From Mesorhizobium sp. WSM3862 (lineage in GTDB: Bacteria > Pseudomonadota > Alphaproteobacteria > Rhizobiales > Rhizobiaceae), in assembly GCF_002294985.1 (NCBI RefSeq), contig NZ_NSGE01000011.1, forward strand, positions 1-64,000: a DNA stretch of 64,000 nt, in the 5' to 3' direction. Shown here piece after piece: positions 50,413 to 60,807 of this stretch. The notes under the pieces were generated by a model. That model was not told the DNA's origin. It did not search any database and saw only the letters and a program-made list of their open reading frames with translations. Numbering within the stretch: the stretch's first letter is position 1; each line of letters begins with the position of its first letter. The position numbers and the translations under genes are program-made.

Positions 50413-52725
50413 CTACTTGGGCAGCGTGTAAGCCATCACATAATCGCCCGGCTTGGTACCGACCGAGCCGTGGCCGCCGGCGACGATGACCACGAACTGG
50501 CGGCCGTCGGCGACGGTGTAGGTCATCGGTGTCGACTGGCCGCCGGCCGGCAGCCTCGCGCGCCAGAGCTGCTTGCCCGTCGTAAGGTCATATGCGCGCA
50601 GATAGTCGTCGACCGCGGCCCCGAGGAAGGCAACGCCACCGGCCGTGATCATCGGCCCGCCGATGCCTGGAACGCCGACCTTGAGCGGCAGGGGCAGCGG
50701 CGTCATGTCGTAGACGGTGCCGTTGCGATGCTTGTAGGCGATCTGCCCGGTCCTCAAGTCGACGCCGGCGACATAGCCCCAGGGCGGCGCCTGACAGGGA
50801 ATGCCGAGCGGCGACAGGAATGGCCCCATCACCACCGCGTAAGGCGCGCCCTCATTGCGGTTGAGCCCCTGCTCGCTGCCCTTGGTGTCGCCGGGCGGCG
50901 GCACGTCCGCGCGCGGAATGAGTTTCGACGTGAAAGCGAGATAAGTCGGCATGCCGAACATCACCTGCCGCACCGGGTCGACCGCGACCCCGCCCCAGTT
51001 GAACACGCCGAAATTGCCGGGATAGACCAGCGTGCCCTGCAGCGAGGGCGGCGTGTAGCGTCCCTCGTAACGCAGTGTCTTCAGTTCGATCCGGCACGCC
51101 AGCTGATCGAACATGGTGATGCCCCACATGTCGGCGCCGGTCAGCGGCTTCGGGTTGAACGACAGGTCGGACGACGGCTGCGTCGGCGAGGTATGGTCGC
51201 CTTCGATCGCTCCGCCCGGTGCCGGCACTTCCTTCACCGGAATGATCGGTTCGCCAGTGCGCCGATCGAGCACATAGAGATCGCCCTGCTTGGTCGGCCC
51301 TACCAGTGCCGGCACCACGCCGCTCCCCGTCGTGATGTCGACCAGCGTCGGCTGCGCCGGCACGTCCATGTCCCACAGGTCGTGATGCACGGTCTGGCGC
51401 ACCCAGCGCAACTGTCCGGTGTTGAGGTCGAGCGCGGTGATCGAGGAGGAGAATTTTTCGACATTGGCGCTGCGGCCCATGCCGAGCTGGTCGGGCGTCT
51501 GGTTGCCGAGCGGCAGGTAGAGCAGGCCAAGCTTCTCGTCGGCGCTCGCCGTTGACCACATGTTGGGCGAATTATTGGTGTATTTCTGCCCCGCCGGCAG
51601 CGGCGTCGTCTGATCCGGTTTGCCGGAATCCCAATTCCACAACAGCGCGCCGGTGCCCGCGTCATAGGCGCGGATGACGCCCGACGGCTCCTCGGTCGAA
51701 TAATTGTCGTTGACCGCGCCCCCAACGATGATCTTGCCGGCGAGGATGAGCGGCGCTGAGGTCGAATAGTAATAGCCCGACTTCGGAAAGGGCATGTTGG
51801 CCATCAGGTTCAGCGTGCCGCCTTCGGCGAAGGACGGACAAACTTGCCCGTTCGCGGCATCGAGAGCGATCAGCCGGGCGTCCGAAGTCGGCAGGTAGAT
51901 GCGTGCCGCGCAGGGCTGGCCCGCCGCGATCTTCGCATCGGCGTAATAGGAAACTCCGCGGCAGGTCTGGTGCTGGCGGTTGGGATCGAGCTTGATCTTC
52001 GGGTCGTAGCGCCATTTCTCCTTGCCGGTCGCGGCATCGATGGCGATGGCGAAATTGTGGGGCGTGCAGATGTAGAGCGCATCACCGACCTTGAGCGGCG
52101 TTACCTGATAGGTCGTCTCGCCGATGTCGTCCGGACCCTTCATGTCGCCGGTGCGATAGGTCCAGGCCGGCTGCAGCTTGGCGACATTGTCCGGCGTGAT
52201 CTGAGCGAGCGGCGAGTAACGCTGGCCGAACGGCGTGCGGCCGTAGAAATGCCATTCGCCCGCCGGCATGTCGCCGCCGAGATTGGCCGTCGGCGTCACC
52301 TTATCGGTGTTGAGCGTGCCGCCGATGTCCTTCGGATCGGCGGTCATCGAATAGCCGGCCACTGCAAGCGATGCGAGCACCGCCAGGATGAGCGGAGCGC
52401 GTCCGTCCGGACCGGTGAATCCCCGCCTGGCCCATGGCGTCAGCAGCCAGAGCGCGATGAGAACGATGATGCCGCCGCGCGGGCCGAGCTGCCACCAATC
52501 AAAGCCGGTTTCCCACACCGCCCAGCAGAGCGAAGCGAGCACGATCGCGGCATAGAGCCAGAGCCCTGTCGATCTGCGGCGGAAAACGAGCCAGGCGGTG
52601 ATCAGGAAGGCCAGTCCGGCAATCAGGTAGTACCAGCTGCCACCCAACGTCACCAGCCAGATGCCGCCGCCGCCGAGGAACAGGCCGATAAGCAAAAGGA
52701 CGAGGGAGGTGATGGTGACAGCCAA
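50413..52725 (-). CDS. gcd: PQQ-dependent membrane glucose dehydrogenase
   Basis: Inner-membrane quinoprotein that oxidises glucose to gluconolactone in the periplasm and passes electrons to ubiquinone. The 770-residue product has five N-terminal helices (about residues 1-135) and an eight-bladed PQQ propeller (from GEWHFYGRTPFGQRYSPL). The propeller carries the repeated W-motifs and HHDLWDMDVPAQPTLVDI. The C-terminal WRARLPAGGQSTPMTYTVADGRQFVVIVAGGHGS block is conserved. I start it at the TTG at 52725, seven bases after AAGGAG; the upstream extension overlaps the helicase promoter. PQQ must come from genes elsewhere. Confidence 0.93.
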   Translation of the reverse strand: MAVTITSLVLLLIGLFLGGGGIWLVTLGGSWYYLIAGLAFLITAWLVFRRRSTGLWLYAAIVLASLCWAVWETGFDWWQLGPRGGIIVLIALWLLTPWARRGFTGPDGRAPLILAVLASLAVAGYSMTADPKDIGGTLNTDKVTPTANLGGDMPAGEWHFYGRTPFGQRYSPLAQITPDNVAKLQPAWTYRTGDMKGPDDIGETTYQVTPLKVGDALYICTPHNFAIAIDAATGKEKWRYDPKIKLDPNRQHQTCRGVSYYADAKIAAGQPCAARIYLPTSDARLIALDAANGQVCPSFAEGGTLNLMANMPFPKSGYYYSTSAPLILAGKIIVGGAVNDNYSTEEPSGVIRAYDAGTGALLWNWDSGKPDQTTPLPAGQKYTNNSPNMWSTASADEKLGLLYLPLGNQTPDQLGMGRSANVEKFSSSITALDLNTGQLRWVRQTVHHDLWDMDVPAQPTLVDITTGSGVVPALVGPTKQGDLYVLDRRTGEPIIPVKEVPAPGGAIEGDHTSPTQPSSDLSFNPKPLTGADMWGITMFDQLACRIELKTLRYEGRYTPPSLQGTLVYPGNFGVFNWGGVAVDPVRQVMFGMPTYLAFTSKLIPRADVPPPGDTKGSEQGLNRNEGAPYAVVMGPFLSPLGIPCQAPPWGYVAGVDLRTGQIAYKHRNGTVYDMTPLPLPLKVGVPGIGGPMITAGGVAFLGAAVDDYLRAYDLTTGKQLWRARLPAGGQSTPMTYTVADGRQFVVIVAGGHGSVGTKPGDYVMAYTLPK

Positions 52726-52907
52726 GACGATACTCCTTCGACTGTTGCGCGCTTGCGGCGCCTCTGAGGCAACGGCTTGCCGTCCCTGCCCTGTTGGCAG
52801 CTTTCTCTCGCAAGTTGCGCCTGTCAAGGCGGCCCCGAACAGGAACAACTAGAACAAAACGGAGACACTTCTGGCCTTTCGCTGCCGAATCACTACATTC
52901 GGGGGCG

Positions 52908-55604
52908 ATGTCCGGCTTTTCGGAAGACATGCCCTTTTTTGACGAACCGAATGCGCGGCCCGCCGCCCCATCCGGTCTTGCCGCGCGCGCCATGGCCGCA
53001 CGCAACGCGCAGAACCGTGCGCCCGATTATCTGAACGGCCTCAATCCCGAACAGCGGCTCGCTGTTGAAACGACCGAAGGCCCGGTTCTGGTGCTGGCCG
53101 GCGCCGGCACCGGCAAGACGCGGGTGCTCACCACGCGAATCGCCCACATCCTTGCCACCGGCAGGGCCTTCCCCTCGCAGATTCTCGCCGTCACCTTCAC
53201 CAACAAGGCCGCGCGCGAGATGAAGCAGCGCATCGGCTTGCTGATCGGCGAGCAGAATGTCGAGGGCATGCCCTGGCTCGGCACCTTCCACTCGATCGGG
53301 GTCAAGCTGCTGCGCCGCCATGCCGAGCTTGCCGGATTGAAATCCGATTTCACCATCCTCGATACCGATGACGTGGTCCGGCTGATCAAGCAGCTGATCC
53401 AAGCCGAAAGTCTGGACGACAAGCGCTGGCCGGCCAAGACCTTCGCGCAGATGATCGACAACTGGAAGAACAAGGGCCTTGGCCCCGACGAGATTCCGGA
53501 AGGCGACGCGCGCAGCTTCGGCAACGGCAAGGGGCGCCAGCTTTACAAGGCCTATCAGGAACGGCTGCAGACGCTGAATTCCTGCGACTTCGGCGATCTC
53601 CTCTATCACCCGATCCGCATCTTCCGCGCCTATCCGGACGTGCTGAAGGATTATCACCGCAAGTTCAAATACATCCTGGTCGACGAGTACCAGGACACCA
53701 ATACCGCGCAATACATGTGGCTGCGCTTGTTGGCGCAGAGGCCGCAATCCTCCCCCCTTGAGGGGGAGGTGTCCGCGAAGCGGACGGAGGGGGTCGCCGC
53801 GGAAGGCGCCGCCCAGTCATCAGGCGCCGGAGCGTCGAGCACTGCCGCGAGGACCCCTCCCGACCGGGCTTCACCCGGCCACCCTCCCCTCAAGGGGGAG
53901 GGAAACCGACGTCAATCCACTGTCAACATTTGCTGCGTCGGCGACGACGACCAGTCGATCTATGGCTGGCGCGGCGCCGAGGTCGACAATATCCTGCGCT
54001 TCGACAAGGATTTTCCCGGCGCCACCATCATCAGGCTGGAGCGCAACTACCGCTCCACCGCGCATATACTAGGTGCGGCTTCGCATCTCATCGCCCACAA
54101 TGAGGGCCGCTTCGGCAAGACGCTGTTCACCGACCGCAATGACCCCGAGGACGACAAGGTGCATGTCCATGCCGCCTGGGATTCGGAGGAAGAGGCGCGC
54201 GCCATCGGCGAGGCGATCGAGGCCTACCAGCGGCAAAAGCACAACCTCAACGATATGGCGATCCTGGTGCGCGCGTCCTTCCAGATGCGCGCCTTCGAAG
54301 ACCGCTTCATCACGCTCGGCTTGAGCTACCGCGTCATCGGCGGTCCGCGCTTCTATGAACGGTTGGAAATCCGCGACGCGCTGGCCTTCTTCCGCGTCGT
54401 CGCCAACAGCGGCGACGACCTTGCCTTCGAGCGCATTGTCAACGTGCCGAAGCGCGGGCTCGGCGAAGCCACCATCCGCCAGATCCACGACACCGCGCGC
54501 GCCATGCAAATCCCGATGCTTGAGGCCGCGGCGACGCTCGCCGAAAGCGACGAGTTGAAGCCGAAGCCGCGCGCCGCGCTGCGCGAGGTCGCGGCCAATT
54601 TCGAGCGCTGGCAGAAGGCGCTGGAGACCACGCCGCACACCGAGCTCGCCGAGACCATCCTCGAGGAGAGCGGCTACACCGACATGTGGAAGAACGACCG
54701 TTCGGCGGAAGCGCCCGGGCGGCTGGAGAACCTCAAGGAACTGATCCGCTCCATGGAGGAGTATGAATCCCTGCGTTCCTTCCTCGAGCATGTCGCGCTG
54801 GTCATGGAGGCCGAGCAAGGCGAATCGCTCGATGCGGTCTCGATCATGACGCTGCATTCGGCGAAAGGGCTTGAATTCGAGACCGTATTCTTGCCCGGCT
54901 GGGAGGAAGGTCTGTTCCCGCATCAGCGCGCGCTGGACGAAGGCGGCCGCTCCGGCCTCGAGGAAGAACGCCGCCTCGCCTATGTCGGCCTGACGCGCGC
55001 GAAAAAGAACCTGCACGTCTGGTTCGTCTCAAACCGCCAGATCCACGGCCTGTGGCAATCGACCATTCCGTCGCGTTTCGTCAATGAATTGCCGGAAGCC
55101 CATGTCGATGTCGCCGATGGCGGCAATTCCTATGGCGGCTATGGCAACCCCTATGGCGGCGGCTCCTTCGCCTCAGGCCGCGGCGGCGGCCGGCAGAATC
55201 CCTACGGCGCCTCGCGCTTCGACAATATCGGCGCGGAAAAATCCGGCAGCTTCTCCAACACCTATGCGACACCCGGCTGGCAGCGCGCGCAGGCGAACCG
55301 CACCGAAGCGACCGACCGCAACTGGGGCACACGCTCCGGCCACCAGGTCGAACGCATCGGCTATGGCGAGACTGACAGCGGCTATGGCGCCGGCCGCACC
55401 TCGGTGAAAGGCCGCACCATCGAAGGCGAGCTGGTCGCCAAATCGGTCGCCGACACACCTTCGCCATTCAAGCTCGGCGACCGCGTCTTCCACCAGAAAT
55501 TCGGCAACGGCAATATTGCCGCCATCGACGGCAACAAGCTGACCATCGACTTTGACAAGGCCGGCCAGAAACGTGTGCTGGACGGGTTTGTCACCAGCGT
55601 TTGA
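52908..55604 (+). CDS. UvrD/PcrA-type DNA helicase with an in-frame repeat insertion
   Basis: 3'-5' SF1A helicase for nucleotide excision and mismatch repair, 898 residues. Motifs in order: LNPEQRLAVETTEGPVLVLAGAGTGKT (Q motif, Walker A), TFTNKAA, DEYQDTN (motif II), GDDDQSIYGWRGA (III), LERNYRS (IV), the TLHSAKGLEFE (V) and VGLTRAKK (VI) blocks, and a Gly-rich C terminus ending in a KVHQKF-like Tudor domain (FKLGDRVFHQKFGNGNIAAI). Residues about 281-332 (53749-53902) are absent from ordinary homologues: this region is a palindromic repeat read in frame between motifs II and III. ATG at 52908 follows GGGGGCG. The protein is probably active with a flexible loop. Confidence 0.93.
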   Translation: MSGFSEDMPFFDEPNARPAAPSGLAARAMAARNAQNRAPDYLNGLNPEQRLAVETTEGPVLVLAGAGTGKTRVLTTRIAHILATGRAFPSQILAVTFTNKAAREMKQRIGLLIGEQNVEGMPWLGTFHSIGVKLLRRHAELAGLKSDFTILDTDDVVRLIKQLIQAESLDDKRWPAKTFAQMIDNWKNKGLGPDEIPEGDARSFGNGKGRQLYKAYQERLQTLNSCDFGDLLYHPIRIFRAYPDVLKDYHRKFKYILVDEYQDTNTAQYMWLRLLAQRPQSSPLEGEVSAKRTEGVAAEGAAQSSGAGASSTAARTPPDRASPGHPPLKGEGNRRQSTVNICCVGDDDQSIYGWRGAEVDNILRFDKDFPGATIIRLERNYRSTAHILGAASHLIAHNEGRFGKTLFTDRNDPEDDKVHVHAAWDSEEEARAIGEAIEAYQRQKHNLNDMAILVRASFQMRAFEDRFITLGLSYRVIGGPRFYERLEIRDALAFFRVVANSGDDLAFERIVNVPKRGLGEATIRQIHDTARAMQIPMLEAAATLAESDELKPKPRAALREVAANFERWQKALETTPHTELAETILEESGYTDMWKNDRSAEAPGRLENLKELIRSMEEYESLRSFLEHVALVMEAEQGESLDAVSIMTLHSAKGLEFETVFLPGWEEGLFPHQRALDEGGRSGLEEERRLAYVGLTRAKKNLHVWFVSNRQIHGLWQSTIPSRFVNELPEAHVDVADGGNSYGGYGNPYGGGSFASGRGGGRQNPYGASRFDNIGAEKSGSFSNTYATPGWQRAQANRTEATDRNWGTRSGHQVERIGYGETDSGYGAGRTSVKGRTIEGELVAKSVADTPSPFKLGDRVFHQKFGNGNIAAIDGNKLTIDFDKAGQKRVLDGFVTSV
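53749..53902. repeat. Palindromic repeat inside the helicase gene
   Basis: A 154-base element made of an outer palindrome (CCTCCCCC..TTGA..GGGGGAGG), a perfect stem GTCCGC-GAA-GCGGAC, a central GGCGCC pair, a stem CCGGG-CTTCA-CCCGG, and the mirror outer palindrome CCCTCCCC-TCAA-GGGGGAGGG. The same plan is found between genes at 61841-61985. All frame-compatible; it encodes Ser-, Gly-, Ala- and Pro-rich sequence. Confidence 0.8.
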
Positions 55605-55646
55605 GCGGCGGCCGCCAACGGATTACCGTCCGAAAACCGCAGCCTC

Positions 55647-56698
55647 TCAGCGATACCGCGCCTGGTTCCATTTGTGGCCGAGCAGGGACAGGATGATGAT
55701 CAGCCCGTTGAAGAACTGCACGTAGAAGCCGCTGAGGCCCGCGGCGACGACGCCGGTCTGGATGAACGACACGGTGACCGCGCCGATCGCGCCGCCGACC
55801 ACTGTACCGATACCGCCCCAGGTCGGCGTGCCGCCGACGAACACCGATGCCAGCACCGGCAGCAGGTAGCCGTCGCCCGCCGTCGGCCACCAGGTGAAGT
55901 TGATCATCACCGAGAAGGTTCCGGCGATCGCCGCCCCGATGCCGGTGAAGACGAACACCTTGACCCGGACGCGCTGAACGTCGATGCCCATTTGCTTGGC
56001 GCTGTCCGGATTGTCGCCGACCACCTTGACCTGGGCGCCGAAGCGGTGGCGGTTGTAGAGCAGCGCCGAAAACACGACGAAGGCGATCGCCCAGAAGATC
56101 TGCACCGGGATGCCCCAGAGCTGGCCGGAGAAGATCGCGTAAGCTGAGCTGTCGGCCAGACTGGTCAGCGCCGTCGACTTGCCCTCGTTGATGATCTGGA
56201 TCAGCCCGCGCAGCAGGAAGTTCATGCCGAGCGTGGCAATCAGCGACGACAGGCCGCCATAGACCACCAGCGATCCGACCAGGAAGCCGAGCAGCGTGCC
56301 GGTGAGAAGCGCCGCGGCGATGCCGAGGAACGGATCGTAGCCGGCCTGCACGACGATCGCGAAGGCCCATGAGGCGAAACCCATCGTCGCCGGGAACGAC
56401 AGGTCGATCTCGCCGCAGGTGACTACGAAGACCAGCGGCACGACAACGAACAGCGCGACGGGAAGCGTCGTCAGCACCGAGCTGTAAAGATACCAGGTGG
56501 TGAAGACGGTCGGGTTGGCGATCATGAAAATCGCCATCATGACGATGAACACGGCGAGCGTGCCTAGCGCCGCGCGGTTGTCGAGGACGAAGCCGCGCAG
56601 CCAGTGATCGGAAGGATGACTCCACTGCTTGCCTGATTCTGTCGGGCCGCTTGCCCTTCCCAGAGGTGTTTGCAGATCGGGTTCCATGGCCTTGCTCA

Positions 56699-56699
<1 letters not shown>
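55647..56699 (-). CDS. Sugar ABC transporter permease (FrcC-like)
   Basis: Inner-membrane permease of the ribose/fructose (BPD_transp_2) class, 350 residues, about nine helices. Conserved block LASVFVGGTPTWGGIGTVVGGAIGAV, typical of RbsC/FrcC, lies near residue 285. The ATG at 56699 overlaps the stop of the ATPase gene by one base (TGATG), fixing the start although the frame is open upstream. It is the last gene of a leftward operon (oxidoreductase, isomerase, binding protein, ATPase, permease). The sugar is unknown. Confidence 0.9.
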
Positions 56700-57493
<794 letters not shown>

Positions 57494-57538
57494 GCGATCC
57501 TCGCTTCCAATTGTGTTATCGGCCGCTTGCCGGCGATC

Positions 57539-57568
57539 CGGTCGGCCGGGCCCAACCCCGACCGACCG
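57539..57568 (-). other. Stem-loop between binding-protein and ATPase genes
   Basis: CGGTCGG and CCGACCG are exact arms with a GC-rich 16-base loop, 10 bases past the binding-protein stop codon. No T-run follows. Hairpins at this place often protect the abundant binding-protein mRNA. Confidence 0.45.
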
Positions 57569-57577
57569 CCTGGGAGG

Positions 57578-58591
57578 TCAACGCAGCGCCTGCTTGGCCA
57601 GCTCGGCGACGATCTCGTAATTCTGCGGCGTGACGAAGCCTGCGCCGGTATCGACGTTCATCGGCGCCAGACCAAGCACCACCTGCTGGCAAAGGCTCAA
57701 GATCGGCAGATAGCCCTGCAGGAAAGGCTGCTGGTCGGCCGTCAGTTGCACCCAGCCGCCCTTGAAGCCTTCGACGATCTGCGGGCTGGTATCGAAGCCG
57801 AAGTTGAAGATGTCGCCGGGCTTGCGTCCCGCCGCCTGCATATAGGTGGCGACGTTGCCGAGCATCTGTCCGCCGGGATAGCCGACCGCCTTGACGTCGG
57901 GGTGGTTGAGCAGAGCCGCGGTGATCACCGGAATGGCGAGGTTCGGGTCGGACGCCCATTCGCCGCTCGGCGGCGAGGACAGCTGGATCACCTCGACGCC
58001 CGCCTCCTTCAGCGCCGCGACCGTGCCGCGCTCGCGCGCGCCGCGATTCTCGTTCTCGAACGGGCCGATCATGATCGCCTTGTCGCCGGCCTTGAGCTTG
58101 CCGAGCTTGAACGCCTCGGCGCCGAGCGCGCGGCCCTGCTGCTCCTGCTGCGCGCCGACATAGCCGCCGCCGAACGCTTCCACCACCTTCGGCACCGGCA
58201 CGTTCTGGTACATCATCTTGATGCCGTCCTTATGCGCCTGCTCGGCCAGCGGCATGATCGCGGCATCGCCCGGATGGCCCATCATGGCGATGCCTTGCGG
58301 CTTGACCGCGACCGCCTCGCGCAATTGCTGCACCATCTTCTCGACATCCCACTGGGAGAAGATGTAGTCGACCTTCGGCCCAAGATCGGCCGCCGCCTGC
58401 TTGGCGCCATTGTAGACGATGGTGCCGAAGGCGTCGCCCTCGGCGCCGCCGACGAAGAAGCGGATATGGACGTCCTTGCACCATTGGGCGTCAAGCGCCT
58501 GTGCCGGCAAGGTGGAGATCGAGGCGCAGAGCGCCGCGGCAGCCGCCACGACGGTCGAGCGCAGAACAGTCCTTCTGGTCGTGATGCTCAT
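57578..58591 (-). CDS. Periplasmic sugar-binding protein
   Basis: Substrate-binding protein of the type I (RbsB/FrcB) class, 337 residues. A twin-arginine-like/Sec signal peptide (residues 1-32, RRTVLRSTVVAAAAALCA) precedes the mature part. The fold shows GDAFGTIVYNGAKQAAADLG, the hinge VGAQQEQQGRALGAEAF and GYPGGQMLGNVATYMQ. The ATG at 58591 has GGGAGGAACG upstream. It is first of three transporter genes and follows an isomerase gene after 82 bases. Which sugar it binds cannot be predicted. Confidence 0.92.
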   Translation of the reverse strand: MSITTRRTVLRSTVVAAAAALCASISTLPAQALDAQWCKDVHIRFFVGGAEGDAFGTIVYNGAKQAAADLGPKVDYIFSQWDVEKMVQQLREAVAVKPQGIAMMGHPGDAAIMPLAEQAHKDGIKMMYQNVPVPKVVEAFGGGYVGAQQEQQGRALGAEAFKLGKLKAGDKAIMIGPFENENRGARERGTVAALKEAGVEVIQLSSPPSGEWASDPNLAIPVITAALLNHPDVKAVGYPGGQMLGNVATYMQAAGRKPGDIFNFGFDTSPQIVEGFKGGWVQLTADQQPFLQGYLPILSLCQQVVLGLAPMNVDTGAGFVTPQNYEIVAELAKQALR

Positions 58592-58673
58592 GCACGTTCC
58601 TCCCTTTTGGTCCCTCATGATCAAGGTCTTCAACAATTGCTCGGATCGGCTGGCTCCTCCCGCCGGCCGGCAT

Positions 58674-59579
58674 TCAAGTCGGATTGGGCAGGTAGCTGCT
58701 CCCTCCCCGGCATTGCTTCAGATAGTCCAGCGCCCGCACCTGACCGGTCATCTCGAGGTCGCCGCGATAGACCGGGTCGTGCCAGCCTTCGATGTCGATG
58801 GCGCCCTTGTAGCCCGCCAGCCGCAATTCGCTGATCACCCGCGTCCAGTCGCTGTCGCCGAAGCCGGGGCTGCGCATCTGCACGAAAGGCAGGCTGCCGA
58901 ACACGCCGTGCTCGCGGATCACGTCCCAGCGCACGGTCGCGTCCTTGCCGTGGACGTGGAAGATACGCGGCGCCCATTTGCGGATCTGCGGAATCGGGTC
59001 GATCAGATAGACGAGCTGGTGGCAGGGCTCCCATTCCAGCCCGAGATTGTCGTCGGGCAATTCGTTGAACATCAGCTCCCAGGCGTCCGGGTTGTGGGCG
59101 ATGTTCCAGTCGCCGCTCGCCCAGTTACCGTCCATGGCACAGTTCTCGAAGGCGATGCGCACGCCCTTGTCGGCGGCGCGTCTGGCCAGCGGCCCCCAGA
59201 CCTCGCGGAAACGGGGCAGGCTATCGGTCAGCGGTTTGCCGCGCAGCCGGCCGGTGAAGCCGCAGACCATCGTGGTGCCGAACAGATGTGCGTTGTCGAT
59301 GACGGTCTCCCACGCCGCGAGCACGCCGCGGTCGACCTCGCCGTTCTCCAGCGGATTGCCGAACACGCCGATCGATGAGACGGCGACGTCCGCATCGCCG
59401 ATCGCTTCGCGGATTTCGCCCGCCAGGCGCTTTAGGTCCTTGCCGCCCAGCGTCTGCCAGAAAAAGGGCTGGATGCTCTCGAAGCCGAGCGGCAGGATCT
59501 GTTTCACATAGGCGGCCGGGTCGTCGAGATTGGCTCGCACCATGGTGCCGATCCTGATGTCGAGAAGCGGGTTCGGCAT
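58674..59579 (-). CDS. Sugar phosphate isomerase/epimerase
   Basis: AP-endonuclease-2-like TIM-barrel protein of 301 residues, the family of xylose isomerase-like and myo-inositol or keto-sugar isomerases. The barrel start VRANLDDPAAYVKQILPLG, the central RIAFENCAMDGNWASGDWN with the metal-binding Glu, EWEPCHQLVYLIDPI and HVHGKDATV are recognisable. Its ATG overlaps the stop of an oxidoreductase gene by one base (TGATG). Together with that gene and the ABC system it should form a catabolic path for an unidentified sugar or polyol. Confidence 0.9.
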   Translation of the reverse strand: MPNPLLDIRIGTMVRANLDDPAAYVKQILPLGFESIQPFFWQTLGGKDLKRLAGEIREAIGDADVAVSSIGVFGNPLENGEVDRGVLAAWETVIDNAHLFGTTMVCGFTGRLRGKPLTDSLPRFREVWGPLARRAADKGVRIAFENCAMDGNWASGDWNIAHNPDAWELMFNELPDDNLGLEWEPCHQLVYLIDPIPQIRKWAPRIFHVHGKDATVRWDVIREHGVFGSLPFVQMRSPGFGDSDWTRVISELRLAGYKGAIDIEGWHDPVYRGDLEMTGQVRALDYLKQCRGGSSYLPNPT

Positions 59580-60610
59580 CACGGCGTTTCCTTTGCGATT
59601 GCGACGCGGCGTCCGGTCTCTGCGCTTTCGATGGCGCCAAAGACCATGGCTAGGCTTTTGATGTTGTCGGTGCCGCGCGTCTCCGGTTCGGTGCCGGTCT
59701 CGATCGCGCGCATGAAATCCTGGATGATGCCGAGATGGCCGTCGACTCTGTCGGCCGCGTCGAGCGCCGGCACCTCGATCGACTGGGTCTTGTCGATGAT
59801 ACCGTCGCGGCCGGACGCAACCACCTCGGCCTTCAACCCGTCATGCCCGTCCCACAACAGGCTGCCGCGCTCGGCGACGATGCGCCAGCTGCCTTCCCAA
59901 CTCGTGCGGAAACCGTCCGCGCACCAGGAGCCGGCATAGGTGAAGACCTTGCCGCCGCCGAAATCGAACACCGCGCTGGCCGACGAGCCCTGACGGTACC
60001 AGGAATTGGCCGGCTCCCACTCCTGGCAATAGACGCCGGCCGGTTCGCCGGCGACCATATAACGGGCGGCGTCGAACGTGTGGATCGCCATGTCGAGCAA
60101 GAGCACGTGGCGCATCTCCTCGCGAAAGCCGCCGAAATGCGGCGCGACGAAGAAGTCGGCGTGGATGCTGGTCGGCGCGCCGATGGCGCCGGAGGCCAGG
60201 AACCGCCTGATCCGCCTGACATTGGCGACGTAGCGCCGGTTCTGAACCACGGCATGGACGCGCCCCGCGCGGCGCGCCGCTTCGATGATGGCGCGCGCAT
60301 TTTCTGGGCTGTCGGCAAGCGGCTTTTCGGTGAGCAGATGGCAGTTATGGGCAAAGGCTGAAAGCGCGACCTGGCGCCGCGCAGCAGGAACCACGACATC
60401 GAACACGGCATCGGGCCGGGTCTGATCGAGAACGGCATCGAGGCTGGTGCCGATGACGGCATTGGGGAGCTCGTACTCGCGCGCCCTCGCCTGCGCCCGC
60501 TCGGCATCGAGATCGACAAGGCCGGCAATGGCAAGCCCGTCGATCTGCCTCGCGGCATCGAGCCACTGCCTGCTCATGGCTCCGCACCCGACCAGGACGA
60601 CCTTCATCAT
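59579..60610 (-). CDS. Gfo/Idh/MocA family oxidoreductase
   Basis: NAD(P)-dependent sugar or polyol dehydrogenase, 343 residues. The N-terminal Rossmann fold has VGCGAMSRQWLDAARQI, then VVVPAARRQVALSAFAHNCHLLTEKPLADS with the catalytic Lys of the EKP motif, and a C-terminal alpha/beta domain. It begins at the ATGATG at 60610 behind GGAGGAGGAG. It is the first gene of a leftward operon controlled by the divergent LacI-type regulator; tandem operator-like palindromes are 60-90 bases upstream. Substrate unknown. Confidence 0.92.
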   Translation of the reverse strand: MMKVVLVGCGAMSRQWLDAARQIDGLAIAGLVDLDAERAQARAREYELPNAVIGTSLDAVLDQTRPDAVFDVVVPAARRQVALSAFAHNCHLLTEKPLADSPENARAIIEAARRAGRVHAVVQNRRYVANVRRIRRFLASGAIGAPTSIHADFFVAPHFGGFREEMRHVLLLDMAIHTFDAARYMVAGEPAGVYCQEWEPANSWYRQGSSASAVFDFGGGKVFTYAGSWCADGFRTSWEGSWRIVAERGSLLWDGHDGLKAEVVASGRDGIIDKTQSIEVPALDAADRVDGHLGIIQDFMRAIETGTEPETRGTDNIKSLAMVFGAIESAETGRRVAIAKETP

Positions 60611-60670
60611 CCAGCGCTCCTCCTCCGCTCGGCCCCTCCAGGCCGAGTGTCACGGCATTTCCGGCTTTAC

Positions 60671-60698
60671 CGTAAACGTTTTTCCGTAAACGTTTACG
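60671..60698. promoter_or_regulatory. Tandem LacI-type operators
   Basis: CGTAAACGTTTACG at 60685-60698 is a perfect 14-base palindrome with the central CG of LacI-family operators. A second copy of the left half, CGTAAACGTTT, starts at 60671, 14 bases away, so the sites are contiguous. They lie between the divergent oxidoreductase and LacI genes. Confidence 0.75.
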
Positions 60699-60807
60699 AG
60701 AACACACCCGATGGCGTAGAATGTCAATCACCTGCTCGCGAAAATCGACATGCACTGCTTGGCCTGAAGGACGGCCGGTGCTAGCGAGGTCAGGGGGAGA
60801 ACCTACC

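Noticed and set aside
50169..50489. 106-codon plus-strand frame
   Set aside because: Crosses into the glucose dehydrogenase gene on the other strand and has no resemblance to known proteins.
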